Below are positions 1-5,065 of a stretch of DNA of 5,065 nt, piece by piece. The stretch spans positions 1 through 5,065 of the forward strand of contig QMMZ01000207.1 in NCBI GenBank assembly GCA_003647525.1. Reading direction: 5' to 3'. Each line of letters starts with the position of its first letter. The first letter of the stretch is position 1. The translations under genes and the position numbers were made by a program. The notes beneath the pieces are model-generated. The model was given only the letters and a program-made list of their open reading frames with translations. It made no database searches and was not told the DNA's origin. The stretch is from Deltaproteobacteria bacterium. GTDB taxonomy: Bacteria > Desulfobacterota > Desulfobacteria > Desulfobacterales > ETH-SRB1.

Positions 1-1453
1 CTTTCATTTGTTGGGTGATCTCTGGTGGTGCTGTGGCAGCAATTTCTTCCAGCACTTCCATGGCAATATTATCAGTTAAATCAAGCTCTTCAGGTTTTGA
101 CGAAGTACATACCCAGCGGAATGGACCAAAACCATAATCAAAACACATGGGTCCCATGATATCCTGAACATAAGATGGATATCTGAATGTCCCATCAACT
201 TTCATAATATCGGCACCAGCCCTGCTTGATTCCAGCAAGAATGCATTTCCATAATCGAAAAAATAAGTGCCTTTTTCGGTTAGTTTATTGATGGCAACAA
301 CCTGTCGTTTCAATGACTCCTGAACCCACTTTTTAAACTCTTCAGGTTTGTTTGCCATCATCTCATTCGATTCTTCAAAAGTCAATCCTGCGGGATAATA
401 ACCACCAGCCCAGGGATTGTGCAGTGAGGTTTGATCTGAACCCATATCAACATGAATATTCCTTTCAGCCATTCGCTCCCACAGGTCAACAATATTTCCA
501 AGATAGGCGATTGAATGAGGTTTTTTCTTTTTTTGAAATTCCAATGCCATGTCAATGGCCTGATCTACATTTTCTGTAATTCCATCCACCCAGCCCTGTT
601 CGAATCTTTTGTAGGCGGCCTTAGGATTTACTTCTGCTGTAATACTTACCACACCGGCAATATTTGCTGCTTTGGGTTGAGCACCACTCATACCACCAAG
701 TCCTGAAGTGATAAATAATTTTCCTTCCAAAGGTTCGCCGGGTTTGCCAATTTTTCTTCCGGCATTGAGTACTGTAATAGTTGTACCATGCACAATTCCC
801 TGAGGTCCGATATACATAAATGAACCTGCTGTCATTTGCCCATATTGTGAAACACCCAAAGCGTTGAATTTTTCCCAGTCATCAGGTTTGGAATAATTGG
901 GGATAACCATTCCATTGGTTACAACAACACGTGGAGCATCTTTGTGTGAAGGATACAACCCCATCGGATGACCGGAATACAAAACAAGTGTTTGCTCATC
1001 TGTCATTTCGGCCAGGTATTTTATGGTAAGCCTGTATTGAGCCCAATTTTGAAAAACAGCACCATTGCCACCATAAGTGATCAATTCATCAGGGTGCTGC
1101 GCTACGGCATTATCCAGGTTATTGGAAAGCATGAGCATTATGGCAGCAGCCTGTATTGATTTATATGGAAATTCCTCAATTGACCTGGCAGTTATTTTAT
1201 AATCCGGCCGAAAACGGTACATGTAAATCCGCCCATATTTTTCCAGCTCCTTTTGAAACTCAGGAGCCAGTATATTATGATGTTTCGGATCAAAATAACG
1301 CAAAGCATTTTTGATAGCCAGTTTTTTTTCATCAATCGATAAAATAGCTTTCCGCTTGGGTGCATGACTGATGTTATTGTTAAAAGAAGGCATTTTAGGT
1401 AACTCCTCTGGAATGCCTTGCAGGATGGCTTTTTGAAAATCTGTAATTTCCAT
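1..1453 (-). CDS. hutU: Urocanate hydratase (urocanase), long form, 3' end cut by window
   Basis: Urocanase adds water to urocanate to give 4-imidazolone-5-propanoate, the second step of histidine degradation, in the cytoplasm, using tightly bound NAD+ as an electrophile. The frame is open from an ATG at 1453 to the window edge (484 codons, no stop). Residues matching the known NAD+ contacts of the family are visible: YGGNG at 127-131, GQMTAGS at 205-211, the glycine-rich GLGGMSGAQ at 251-259, AEV at 273-275, GNIVDLWE at 319-326, SDQTSLHNP at 339-347 and DYGNAF at 400-405. The YGG motif lies about 75 residues later than in the classical 555-560 residue bacterial enzyme. With HIYMYR-like and SGHP-like segments, this matches the longer animal-type form of about 670-680 residues, so roughly 190 residues are missing past the edge. 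The classical active-site cysteine region would also fall there. The chosen ATG gives the N-terminus expected for the long form, and the leader is A-rich without a clear Shine-Dalgarno. No frameshift was seen. Family assignment is very secure. Confidence 0.96.
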   Translation of the reverse strand, partial: MEITDFQKAILQGIPEELPKMPSFNNNISHAPKRKAILSIDEKKLAIKNALRYFDPKHHNILAPEFQKELEKYGRIYMYRFRPDYKITARSIEEFPYKSIQAAAIMLMLSNNLDNAVAQHPDELITYGGNGAVFQNWAQYRLTIKYLAEMTDEQTLVLYSGHPMGLYPSHKDAPRVVVTNGMVIPNYSKPDDWEKFNALGVSQYGQMTAGSFMYIGPQGIVHGTTITVLNAGRKIGKPGEPLEGKLFITSGLGGMSGAQPKAANIAGVVSITAEVNPKAAYKRFEQGWVDGITENVDQAIDMALEFQKKKKPHSIAYLGNIVDLWERMAERNIHVDMGSDQTSLHNPWAGGYYPAGLTFEESNEMMANKPEEFKKWVQESLKRQVVAINKLTEKGTYFFDYGNAFLLESSRAGADIMKVDGTFRYPSYVQDIMGPMCFDYGFGPFRWVCTSSKPEELDLTDNIAMEVLEEIAATAPPEITQQMK

Positions 1454-1475
1454 ATTATTGTGTTGTTTTTAATTA

Positions 1476-1489
1476 TTTGAGTGCTCAAA
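1476..1489. promoter_or_regulatory. 14-bp palindrome, candidate operator in hutU leader
   Basis: The arms TTTGAG and CTCAAA are perfect inverted repeats around a 2-base centre (TG). The site lies 22 to 36 bases upstream of the hutU ATG and overlaps the candidate -7 box at 1486-1493. Its size and position suit binding of a dimeric repressor, but short AT-rich palindromes also arise by chance and no second copy was found in the window. The regulator is unknown. Confidence 0.35.
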
Positions 1490-1493
1490 ATTA
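1486..1493 (-). promoter_or_regulatory. Candidate Bacteroidota -7 box for hutU
   Basis: Read on the minus strand this is TAATTTTG, an exact match to the TAnnTTTG box of the main Bacteroidota sigma factor. Transcription would start near 1480, leaving a leader of roughly 27 bases before the hutU ATG. No good TTTG/TTG -33 element lies at the usual 19-21 base spacing upstream, so this is a weak call made on one box and position alone. Confidence 0.35.
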
Positions 1494-1587
1494 AGTAATT
1501 AATTCAATGGTATTTTAATTTCAAGAGGCATAATTTTATTTTCTACTTGCTAATACCGTTAACTTTTTTTTCCCTGCCTTTTCCTGA

Positions 1588-1616
1588 TTTGTCCTTGACA
1601 AATATCTACAATTGTC
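1588..1616. promoter_or_regulatory. Cluster of TTGTC/GACAA half-sites, candidate operator
   Basis: TTTGTC (1588-1593) and GACAAA (1597-1602) form a perfect 6-base inverted repeat around CTT. A further TTGTC at 1612-1616 pairs with the same GACAA across 10 bases. The cluster covers the candidate -35 element and part of the spacer of the promoter upstream of the T9SS gene, where a repressor would be expected to bind. This is inferred from pattern and position only. Confidence 0.35.
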
Positions 1617-1625
1617 TTATATTAG
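1595..1625 (+). promoter_or_regulatory. Candidate promoter of the T9SS protein gene
   Basis: TTGACA at 1595-1600 is followed, after exactly 17 bases, by TATATT at 1618-1623, a near-ideal general sigma70 arrangement. The same DNA reads in Bacteroidota style as CTTG (1594-1597), a 20-base gap, and TATATTAG (1618-1625), which is one base off TAnnTTTG. Transcription would start near 1631, giving a leader of about 75 bases before the ATG at 1707. A competing weaker box is TACAATTG at 1607-1614. The agreement of both readings supports a promoter here, but nothing experimental does. Confidence 0.5.
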
Positions 1626-1706
1626 CAAATTCTTTATTTAACTTCTTAACCAAACCAACTTCCAGTCTAAACCAGGCTTTATTTACTATTATTAAATTCT
1701 TGAGTT

Positions 1707-3707
1707 ATGAAAAGCAAAATTATACTGTTAATTTTAGTTGGGCTCTCAATGGTTTTATTAGCCCAGGACAAAAATTTAACCCTTGATGATGAAGTTATAG
1801 GTACTACCTATTATGATCTTCAAACATGGCGGACCATGCAAAATCGTACCTTTTATAATGATGATGGGACTATAGGATCTGTTTGGAATATGGGAATGGA
1901 TTATCCGGATTTCCCTGATATGGGAATTGGATACAATTATTATGACGTAGGTGAATGGGGAGAATATCCTGCACAATCAATCACCTCTGGTTGGGCAATT
2001 AATCCATCCTATACAGCTTATCAGGAAGATGGTGAAATATGTGTTTCTCAGGGAGAAGATGGACTGTTTGTAAATATTCGGGAAACCAAAGGGAATGGCC
2101 CTTGGCAGGAAAGTTATTTGGAAGGTGCCGGATTTAAACATCCGGTTGTAATTACAAATGGTGTAGATCACAGTATTATTCAATTGTTATATTTAAAAGC
2201 TGATGAAAGTTTTACACCAACACCTGCTCAACCAATCCGTGGTTTTATTTGGTATGCCCGTTCCTCCGATGGAGGACAAACCTGGGATATCAATCAGCAA
2301 ATTTCTGAATTGGGTCCTGACAATTATTTAGGATTTACCATTGGGTCTTATTGCTGGGCCGAACCAAAACAAGATGTCATTGCTTTTGTGGCAGGTGATT
2401 ATTTAACCGACCTGGTTTTGATGAAATCAGAAGATGGTGGTAACACCTGGCAAAAGACTGTAATCTGGGAGCACCCATATCCTATGTTTGAACTTTTTAC
2501 GGTTGATTCTGATACTTTCTTTTGCAATGATGGTGGTATTTCAGTTGCTCTGGATAATCAAAATAGAGCCAATGTAACTTTTACTGTAAGCAGGGTTTAC
2601 TCCTCAACTGCTCAGGATTCAATTTGGTATGACCCAAAAATTGATGGAGTTGTTTACTGGAATGAAGACAGGCCAACTTTTACAAATGATATAAATGCTT
2701 TATGCCCATTTGCAAATTGTTCTTATACCGAATTGGTGGAAGATTACAGCCTGGTAGGATGGCTGCAGGACCTCAACGGAAATGATACCATTGATCTGTT
2801 GGAAGTAAGGCCTTACCCAACACCCGGATTGTGTACGATGCCTCAAATTCTTATTGATGATCAGGATCACATTTTTGTTGCCTATAGTTCCATTACTGAA
2901 GGGTATGAAAATGATACAGCTAATTTCCGGCATATTTGGGTTCGATTATCACTAAATGGAGAATGGTGGGGTAATTTTACTGACTTAACAGCCAGCCTTG
3001 AGTTTGTGTTTAGCGAATGTGTATACATTTCCATGGCACCTTATATTGATGATTATTTTTACTTTACTTTTCAGGAAGATAATCAACCCGGATTGACAGA
3101 TCCAACAGCTGCTGTTTATTCTGAAAATAATATAAGGTTTATGTCTCATAATATTGGATGGCCATATTATTGGGTTGAAGCGGGCTTTATCGCTGATTCA
3201 ACTATTATACACGAAGGTGATACCGTTTCATTTATTAATCAATCTGTTGGAAATGGTTGGATTCAATATTATTGGACATTTGAAGGAGGTATTCCTTTAA
3301 ATAGTTATGAATCTAATCCTGATATTATATATTTTAATGAAGGGATATTTGATGTTCAACTTTTAGCAAATATTTCTGATACGCCTATTACTGATGTTGA
3401 AGTGAAAGAAGATTACATCACCGTCCTTCCTGCAATCAATATTAACGAAAATAATAAAAAGGAAAACTTAGAAATTTTCCCCAATCCCGGAAACGGAATT
3501 TTTACTATCAATTTAAATCTTGAAAATCCTAAGGATATTACACTGAATGTATATAATATTCTTGGTAAGTTTATTTTAGAATCTACCAGTGGAAAAATAG
3601 ATGATCAATTGAAGCTTGATCTGACAGATCAGGAAAATGGGATTTATTTTATTCAAATTAAAAATGGGAGTACACTGATTACCAAAAAAATTGCCGTTCA
3701 ACATTAA
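1707..3707 (+). CDS. Secreted Asp-box/PKD protein with T9SS type A sorting domain
   Basis: A 666-residue exported protein of unknown function. Residues 1-19 form a signal peptide (KSK, then a hydrophobic run ending LLA before Gln20), which fixes the start. Two Asp-box repeats, SSDGGQTW at 186-193 and SEDGGNTW at 241-248, indicate a sialidase-like beta-propeller, probably spanning about residues 95-480. No sialidase catalytic set (arginine triad, FRIP-like motif) was recognised, so I do not call it a sialidase. Residues 355-366 (DLNGNDTIDLLE) fit a calcium-binding EF-hand-like loop. About 495-575 is PKD-like (EGDTVSF, then YYWTFEGG and a final YITV strand). Residues 587-666 (LEIFPNPGNGIF, LNVYNILG, ENGIYFIQI, KKIAVQ) are the Por-secretion tail that directs passage through T9SS and surface attachment or release. 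Seven cysteines occur after the signal peptide. The gene is a stand-alone unit: divergent from hutU, convergent with the sigma gene, with its own terminator. Adhesion, glycan binding or hydrolysis remain possible. Confidence 0.93.
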   Translation: MKSKIILLILVGLSMVLLAQDKNLTLDDEVIGTTYYDLQTWRTMQNRTFYNDDGTIGSVWNMGMDYPDFPDMGIGYNYYDVGEWGEYPAQSITSGWAINPSYTAYQEDGEICVSQGEDGLFVNIRETKGNGPWQESYLEGAGFKHPVVITNGVDHSIIQLLYLKADESFTPTPAQPIRGFIWYARSSDGGQTWDINQQISELGPDNYLGFTIGSYCWAEPKQDVIAFVAGDYLTDLVLMKSEDGGNTWQKTVIWEHPYPMFELFTVDSDTFFCNDGGISVALDNQNRANVTFTVSRVYSSTAQDSIWYDPKIDGVVYWNEDRPTFTNDINALCPFANCSYTELVEDYSLVGWLQDLNGNDTIDLLEVRPYPTPGLCTMPQILIDDQDHIFVAYSSITEGYENDTANFRHIWVRLSLNGEWWGNFTDLTASLEFVFSECVYISMAPYIDDYFYFTFQEDNQPGLTDPTAAVYSENNIRFMSHNIGWPYYWVEAGFIADSTIIHEGDTVSFINQSVGNGWIQYYWTFEGGIPLNSYESNPDIIYFNEGIFDVQLLANISDTPITDVEVKEDYITVLPAININENNKKENLEIFPNPGNGIFTINLNLENPKDITLNVYNILGKFILESTSGKIDDQLKLDLTDQENGIYFIQIKNGSTLITKKIAVQH

Positions 3708-3729
3708 TCCCGGTAGGAACGAGTTCATG

Positions 3730-3762
3730 TCCCGGTAAATTAATTGCCGGGATTTTTTTATT
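3730..3762 (+). terminator. Intrinsic terminator of the T9SS protein gene
   Basis: A 9-bp GC-rich stem (TCCCGGTAA at 3730-3738 with TTGCCGGGA at 3744-3752, one T-G pair) closes a 5-base loop and runs straight into seven T residues (3753-3759). It starts 23 bases after the TAA at 3705-3707. The octamer TCCCGGTA also occurs at 3708-3715, immediately after the stop, and could compete as an alternative left arm. Confidence 0.88.
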
Positions 3763-3796
3763 CGTGAAACTCAATTTTCAAAAACGAAGTGCATTG

Positions 3797-3816
3797 ACCC
3801 CGAGTAATTCGGGGGT
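3797..3816. repeat. Small GC-rich hairpin in convergent intergenic region
   Basis: CCCCGA (3798-3803) and TCGGGG (3809-3814) pair perfectly around a 5-base loop GTAAT. Flanking A and T can add a pair if one G is bulged. On the minus strand a run of five T comes about 14 bases after the stem, too far for a normal terminator, so I do not call it one. Confidence 0.5.
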
Positions 3817-3827
3817 AAGTTGAACGA

Positions 3828-3862
3828 ATCCCGATAGTCCCAAGGATTCGGGATATCGGGAT
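3828..3862. repeat. 35-base imperfect palindrome, REP-like
   Basis: ATCCCGATA (3828-3836) is perfectly complementary to TATCGGGAT (3854-3862). Inside it, TCCC (3838-3841) pairs with GGGA (3850-3853) after a bulged G, giving 13 pairs around an 8-base loop. An alternative fold pairs CGAATCC (3825-3831) with GGATTCG (3844-3850). There is no adjacent T-tract on either strand. It resembles the dispersed palindromic elements seen between bacterial genes, but only one copy lies in this window, so the repeat identity is inferred. Confidence 0.5.
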
Positions 3863-3879
3863 AAATGAATTTAAGACTT

Positions 3880-3933
3880 CGATGCTCTTCATCGTGCTGA
3901 AAGAAATTCAGCGGTTTTCTGCGAAATCTGCGA
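3880..3933. repeat. Two small hairpins and a 9-base-period direct repeat
   Basis: CGATG (3880-3884) pairs with CATCG (3890-3894), and GCTGAA (3896-3901) pairs with TTCAGC (3907-3912), each around a 5-base loop. Then TCTGCGA occurs twice with a period of 9 (3918-3924 and 3927-3933). The stretch from 3763 to 3970 has no credible coding frame. These elements lie 38 bases or more past the sigma stop codon and could help end the minus-strand transcript, but none has a following T-tract. Confidence 0.4.
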
Positions 3934-3970
3934 GAACTAAGTTTTCCTTGTACAAAGGCGGATATTCGTA

Positions 3971-4579
3971 TTAAATTTTATCCTTTGAATTTTTCAGGAT
4001 CTGGTATAAAAATTCCCTTGCCCTGAAAAGCTGTGCTTTAACAGTCCCCAAGGGCAGGTTCAACTCTGTAGCAATTTCGTCGTACGAAAATTCTTTAAAG
4101 TAACGGAGTTCAATTAATGTACGGTAATGTGGTTTTAGTTTATCAACCACCTCATGCATTAATTTGATTTTTTGCTGTTTTACCAGCTCTTCCTCAGGAT
4201 CGAGTGTTTTGGAAGGTATTTTGTTAGCCAGTTCAGTTCCGGCTTCATCATCAAAGTTCTGGTCGATAGAGAAAGTATATTTTTTCTTTTTGCGGATAAA
4301 GTCGATACAATTGTTAGATGCGATTTTAAATAACCAGGTACTAAAAGCATAATCCGGAGTATATTGATGCAATTTTTTGAAGGCTTTACCAAATGCTTCA
4401 ATGGTTAAATCTTCAGCATCATGCGGATTGTTGGTCATTTTCAGTAACATAAAATAAAGTGAATCGCGGTAATTCTTCATCAATTCGGCATAGGCTTTTT
4501 GGTCTCCATCGCCAATAGCCAGCTGAACCAGTTGGTAATCACGTGCGGCTTTTTCTGTTAAATGTGTTGTTACTGCCAT
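3971..4579 (-). CDS. RNA polymerase sigma factor, sigma-70 family, ECF type
   Basis: A 202-residue alternative sigma factor that would direct core RNA polymerase to a specific promoter set. Sigma region 2 spans about 29-100: AYAELMKNYRDSLYF, then DAEDLTIEAFGKAFKKL at 54-70 (core binding) and FSTWLFKIASNNCIDFIRKKKK at 79-100 (-10 melting and recognition, with a basic end). An acidic linker of about 40 residues follows. Sigma region 4 spans about 141-195, with LKPHYRTLIELRYFKEFSYDEIATELNL and the recognition helix LGTVKAQLFRAREFL at 177-191. Length and the two-domain layout are typical of ECF factors, and regions 1 and 3 are absent. The ATG at 4579 gives the expected N-terminus and lies inside the end of the upstream glycosyltransferase frame (10-base overlap), so translation is probably coupled. 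No zinc-finger anti-sigma gene follows; the gene ends facing the T9SS gene. Which genes it controls cannot be told from sequence. Confidence 0.94.
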   Translation of the reverse strand: MAVTTHLTEKAARDYQLVQLAIGDGDQKAYAELMKNYRDSLYFMLLKMTNNPHDAEDLTIEAFGKAFKKLHQYTPDYAFSTWLFKIASNNCIDFIRKKKKYTFSIDQNFDDEAGTELANKIPSKTLDPEEELVKQQKIKLMHEVVDKLKPHYRTLIELRYFKEFSYDEIATELNLPLGTVKAQLFRAREFLYQILKNSKDKI

Positions 4580-5065
4580 CTATTTCTCTTAATAATCAGG
4601 TTTGTAAGTATCATTATTGGAAAAACACCCAGTAAAAATAATTCAATTAGCGGCGAAAATAATAATAATTTCTTTTCTACTAACTTATCACTTGCTTTTT
4701 TAATAATCACTAATTGACTTAAAATCCTGATTCCAAACAGGATCAGCACGATCGAAATATTAACTTTAAGTGTTAGTAAAAAAATAAATGCAATAATTGT
4801 GACAATCAGGCTTATTGAATACAATCCCAACAAAAATTTATGTTTAAACTTATAATATTTACTGGTAGACAAATGTCGCCGTTTTTGCATCCACCATTCG
4901 CTAAATGTTTTTTTGCCTTCTGATATAGTAAAACTATTAGGATGAATTTCAATGCTGGTATTCTTTTTATTAGCTACTTCGTTGATAAACAGATCGTCAT
5001 CACCTGAATCAACATTGTAATGCGATATAAATCCATTGTTTTTGAGAAACAATGATTTTTTATAA
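4570..5065 (-). CDS. Membrane glycosyltransferase (GT2-like), C-terminal part, 5' end cut by window
   Basis: Probably the last 164 residues of a family 2-type glycosyltransferase, an inner-membrane enzyme that moves a sugar from a nucleotide donor to an unknown acceptor. The frame stays open through the right edge (YKKSLFLKNNGF just inside it), so the true start lies outside. A TTG at 5052 is in frame but is not a convincing start, because upstream codons continue the same conserved segment. Counting from that TTG, SGDDDLFINEVA (16-27) resembles the acidic acceptor-side motif, and MQKRRHLSTSKYYK (55-68) corresponds to the Q..RR(W) motif of these enzymes, with His where Trp is common. Three hydrophobic stretches follow (about 72-94, 98-117, 128-153) and a basic tail ends the protein. 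The catalytic donor-binding domain is not in view, so activity and sugar are unknown. It overlaps the sigma factor gene by 10 bases. Confidence 0.8.
   Translation of the reverse strand, partial: YKKSLFLKNNGFISHYNVDSGDDDLFINEVANKKNTSIEIHPNSFTISEGKKTFSEWWMQKRRHLSTSKYYKFKHKFLLGLYSISLIVTIIAFIFLLTLKVNISIVLILFGIRILSQLVIIKKASDKLVEKKLLLFSPLIELFLLGVFPIMILTNLIIKRNRWQ

Noticed and set aside
352..1159. Three short plus-strand frames (352-579, 515-706, 968-1159)
   Set aside because: All lie antisense within the well-conserved urocanase gene, have no recognisable domain, and read as low-quality shadows of it.
1192..1488. A 98-residue minus-strand frame
   Set aside because: It overlaps the urocanase N-terminus in another frame; the urocanase frame matches its family residue by residue here.
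1547..1786. A 79-residue plus-strand frame ahead of the T9SS gene
   Set aside because: It runs through the candidate promoter and 80 bases into the signal-peptide coding region in another frame, with biased low-complexity composition and no family match.
1776..2933. Minus-strand frames at 1776-1976, 1977-2183 and 2700-2933
   Set aside because: They are antisense to a gene with a complete domain layout, and show no domain of their own.
1707..3707. Calling the T9SS protein a sialidase
   Set aside because: Asp-boxes occur in many non-sialidase propellers, and I could not find the catalytic arginine triad or the FRIP-like motif.
3797..3933. A CRISPR array or attachment site in the repeat-rich intergenic region
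   Set aside because: There are no regularly spaced copies of one repeat, no spacers, no cas or integrase gene, and no tRNA end nearby.
4164..4401. Frames at 4164-4352 (plus) and 4180-4401 (minus)
   Set aside because: Both are shadows inside the sigma factor gene, whose conserved regions 2 and 4 run unbroken through them.
5050..5052. TTG as the start of the glycosyltransferase-like gene
   Set aside because: The frame is open to the window edge and the upstream residues (YKKS) continue the conserved segment, so the gene is better read as truncated by the window.

Overview
The window looks like chromosomal DNA from a member of the Bacteroidota. The clearest marker is a secreted protein with a C-terminal type IX secretion (T9SS) sorting domain, a system confined to that phylum and its close relatives. 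AT-rich DNA, A-rich leaders without strong Shine-Dalgarno sites, and matches to the TAnnTTTG promoter box fit this. I cannot place it below phylum level.

Layout: (1) 1-1453, minus strand: the N-terminal 484 codons of a long-form urocanate hydratase (hutU), cut by the left edge. (2) 1454-1706: a divergent intergenic region with promoter-like elements and palindromes for both flanking genes. (3) 1707-3707, plus strand: a complete 666-residue secreted protein with a signal peptide, two Asp-box repeats, an EF-hand-like loop, a PKD domain and a T9SS type A sorting domain. A strong intrinsic terminator follows the stop codon. (4) 3753-3970: a convergent intergenic region holding no gene but several hairpins and a short direct repeat. 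(5) 3971-4579, minus strand: an ECF-type sigma factor. (6) 4570-5065, minus strand: the C-terminal part of a membrane glycosyltransferase, cut by the right edge and overlapping the sigma gene start by 10 bases.

The genes form three independent units. hutU does the second step of histidine degradation. Its usual partners (hutH, hutI, ftcD) are not in view and could lie past the left edge. The T9SS protein is an isolated single-gene unit with its own promoter candidate and terminator. The glycosyltransferase and sigma factor overlap and are probably one translationally coupled operon, with the sigma gene last. No anti-sigma gene is visible.

I found no convincing undescribed system. The best leads are the half-sites over the promoter candidate of the T9SS gene, the palindrome in the hutU leader, the EF-hand-like loop and cysteines of the T9SS protein, the glycosyltransferase/sigma overlap, and the palindromic intergenic region. 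No tRNA, rRNA, CRISPR array, insertion sequence or phage gene was seen.
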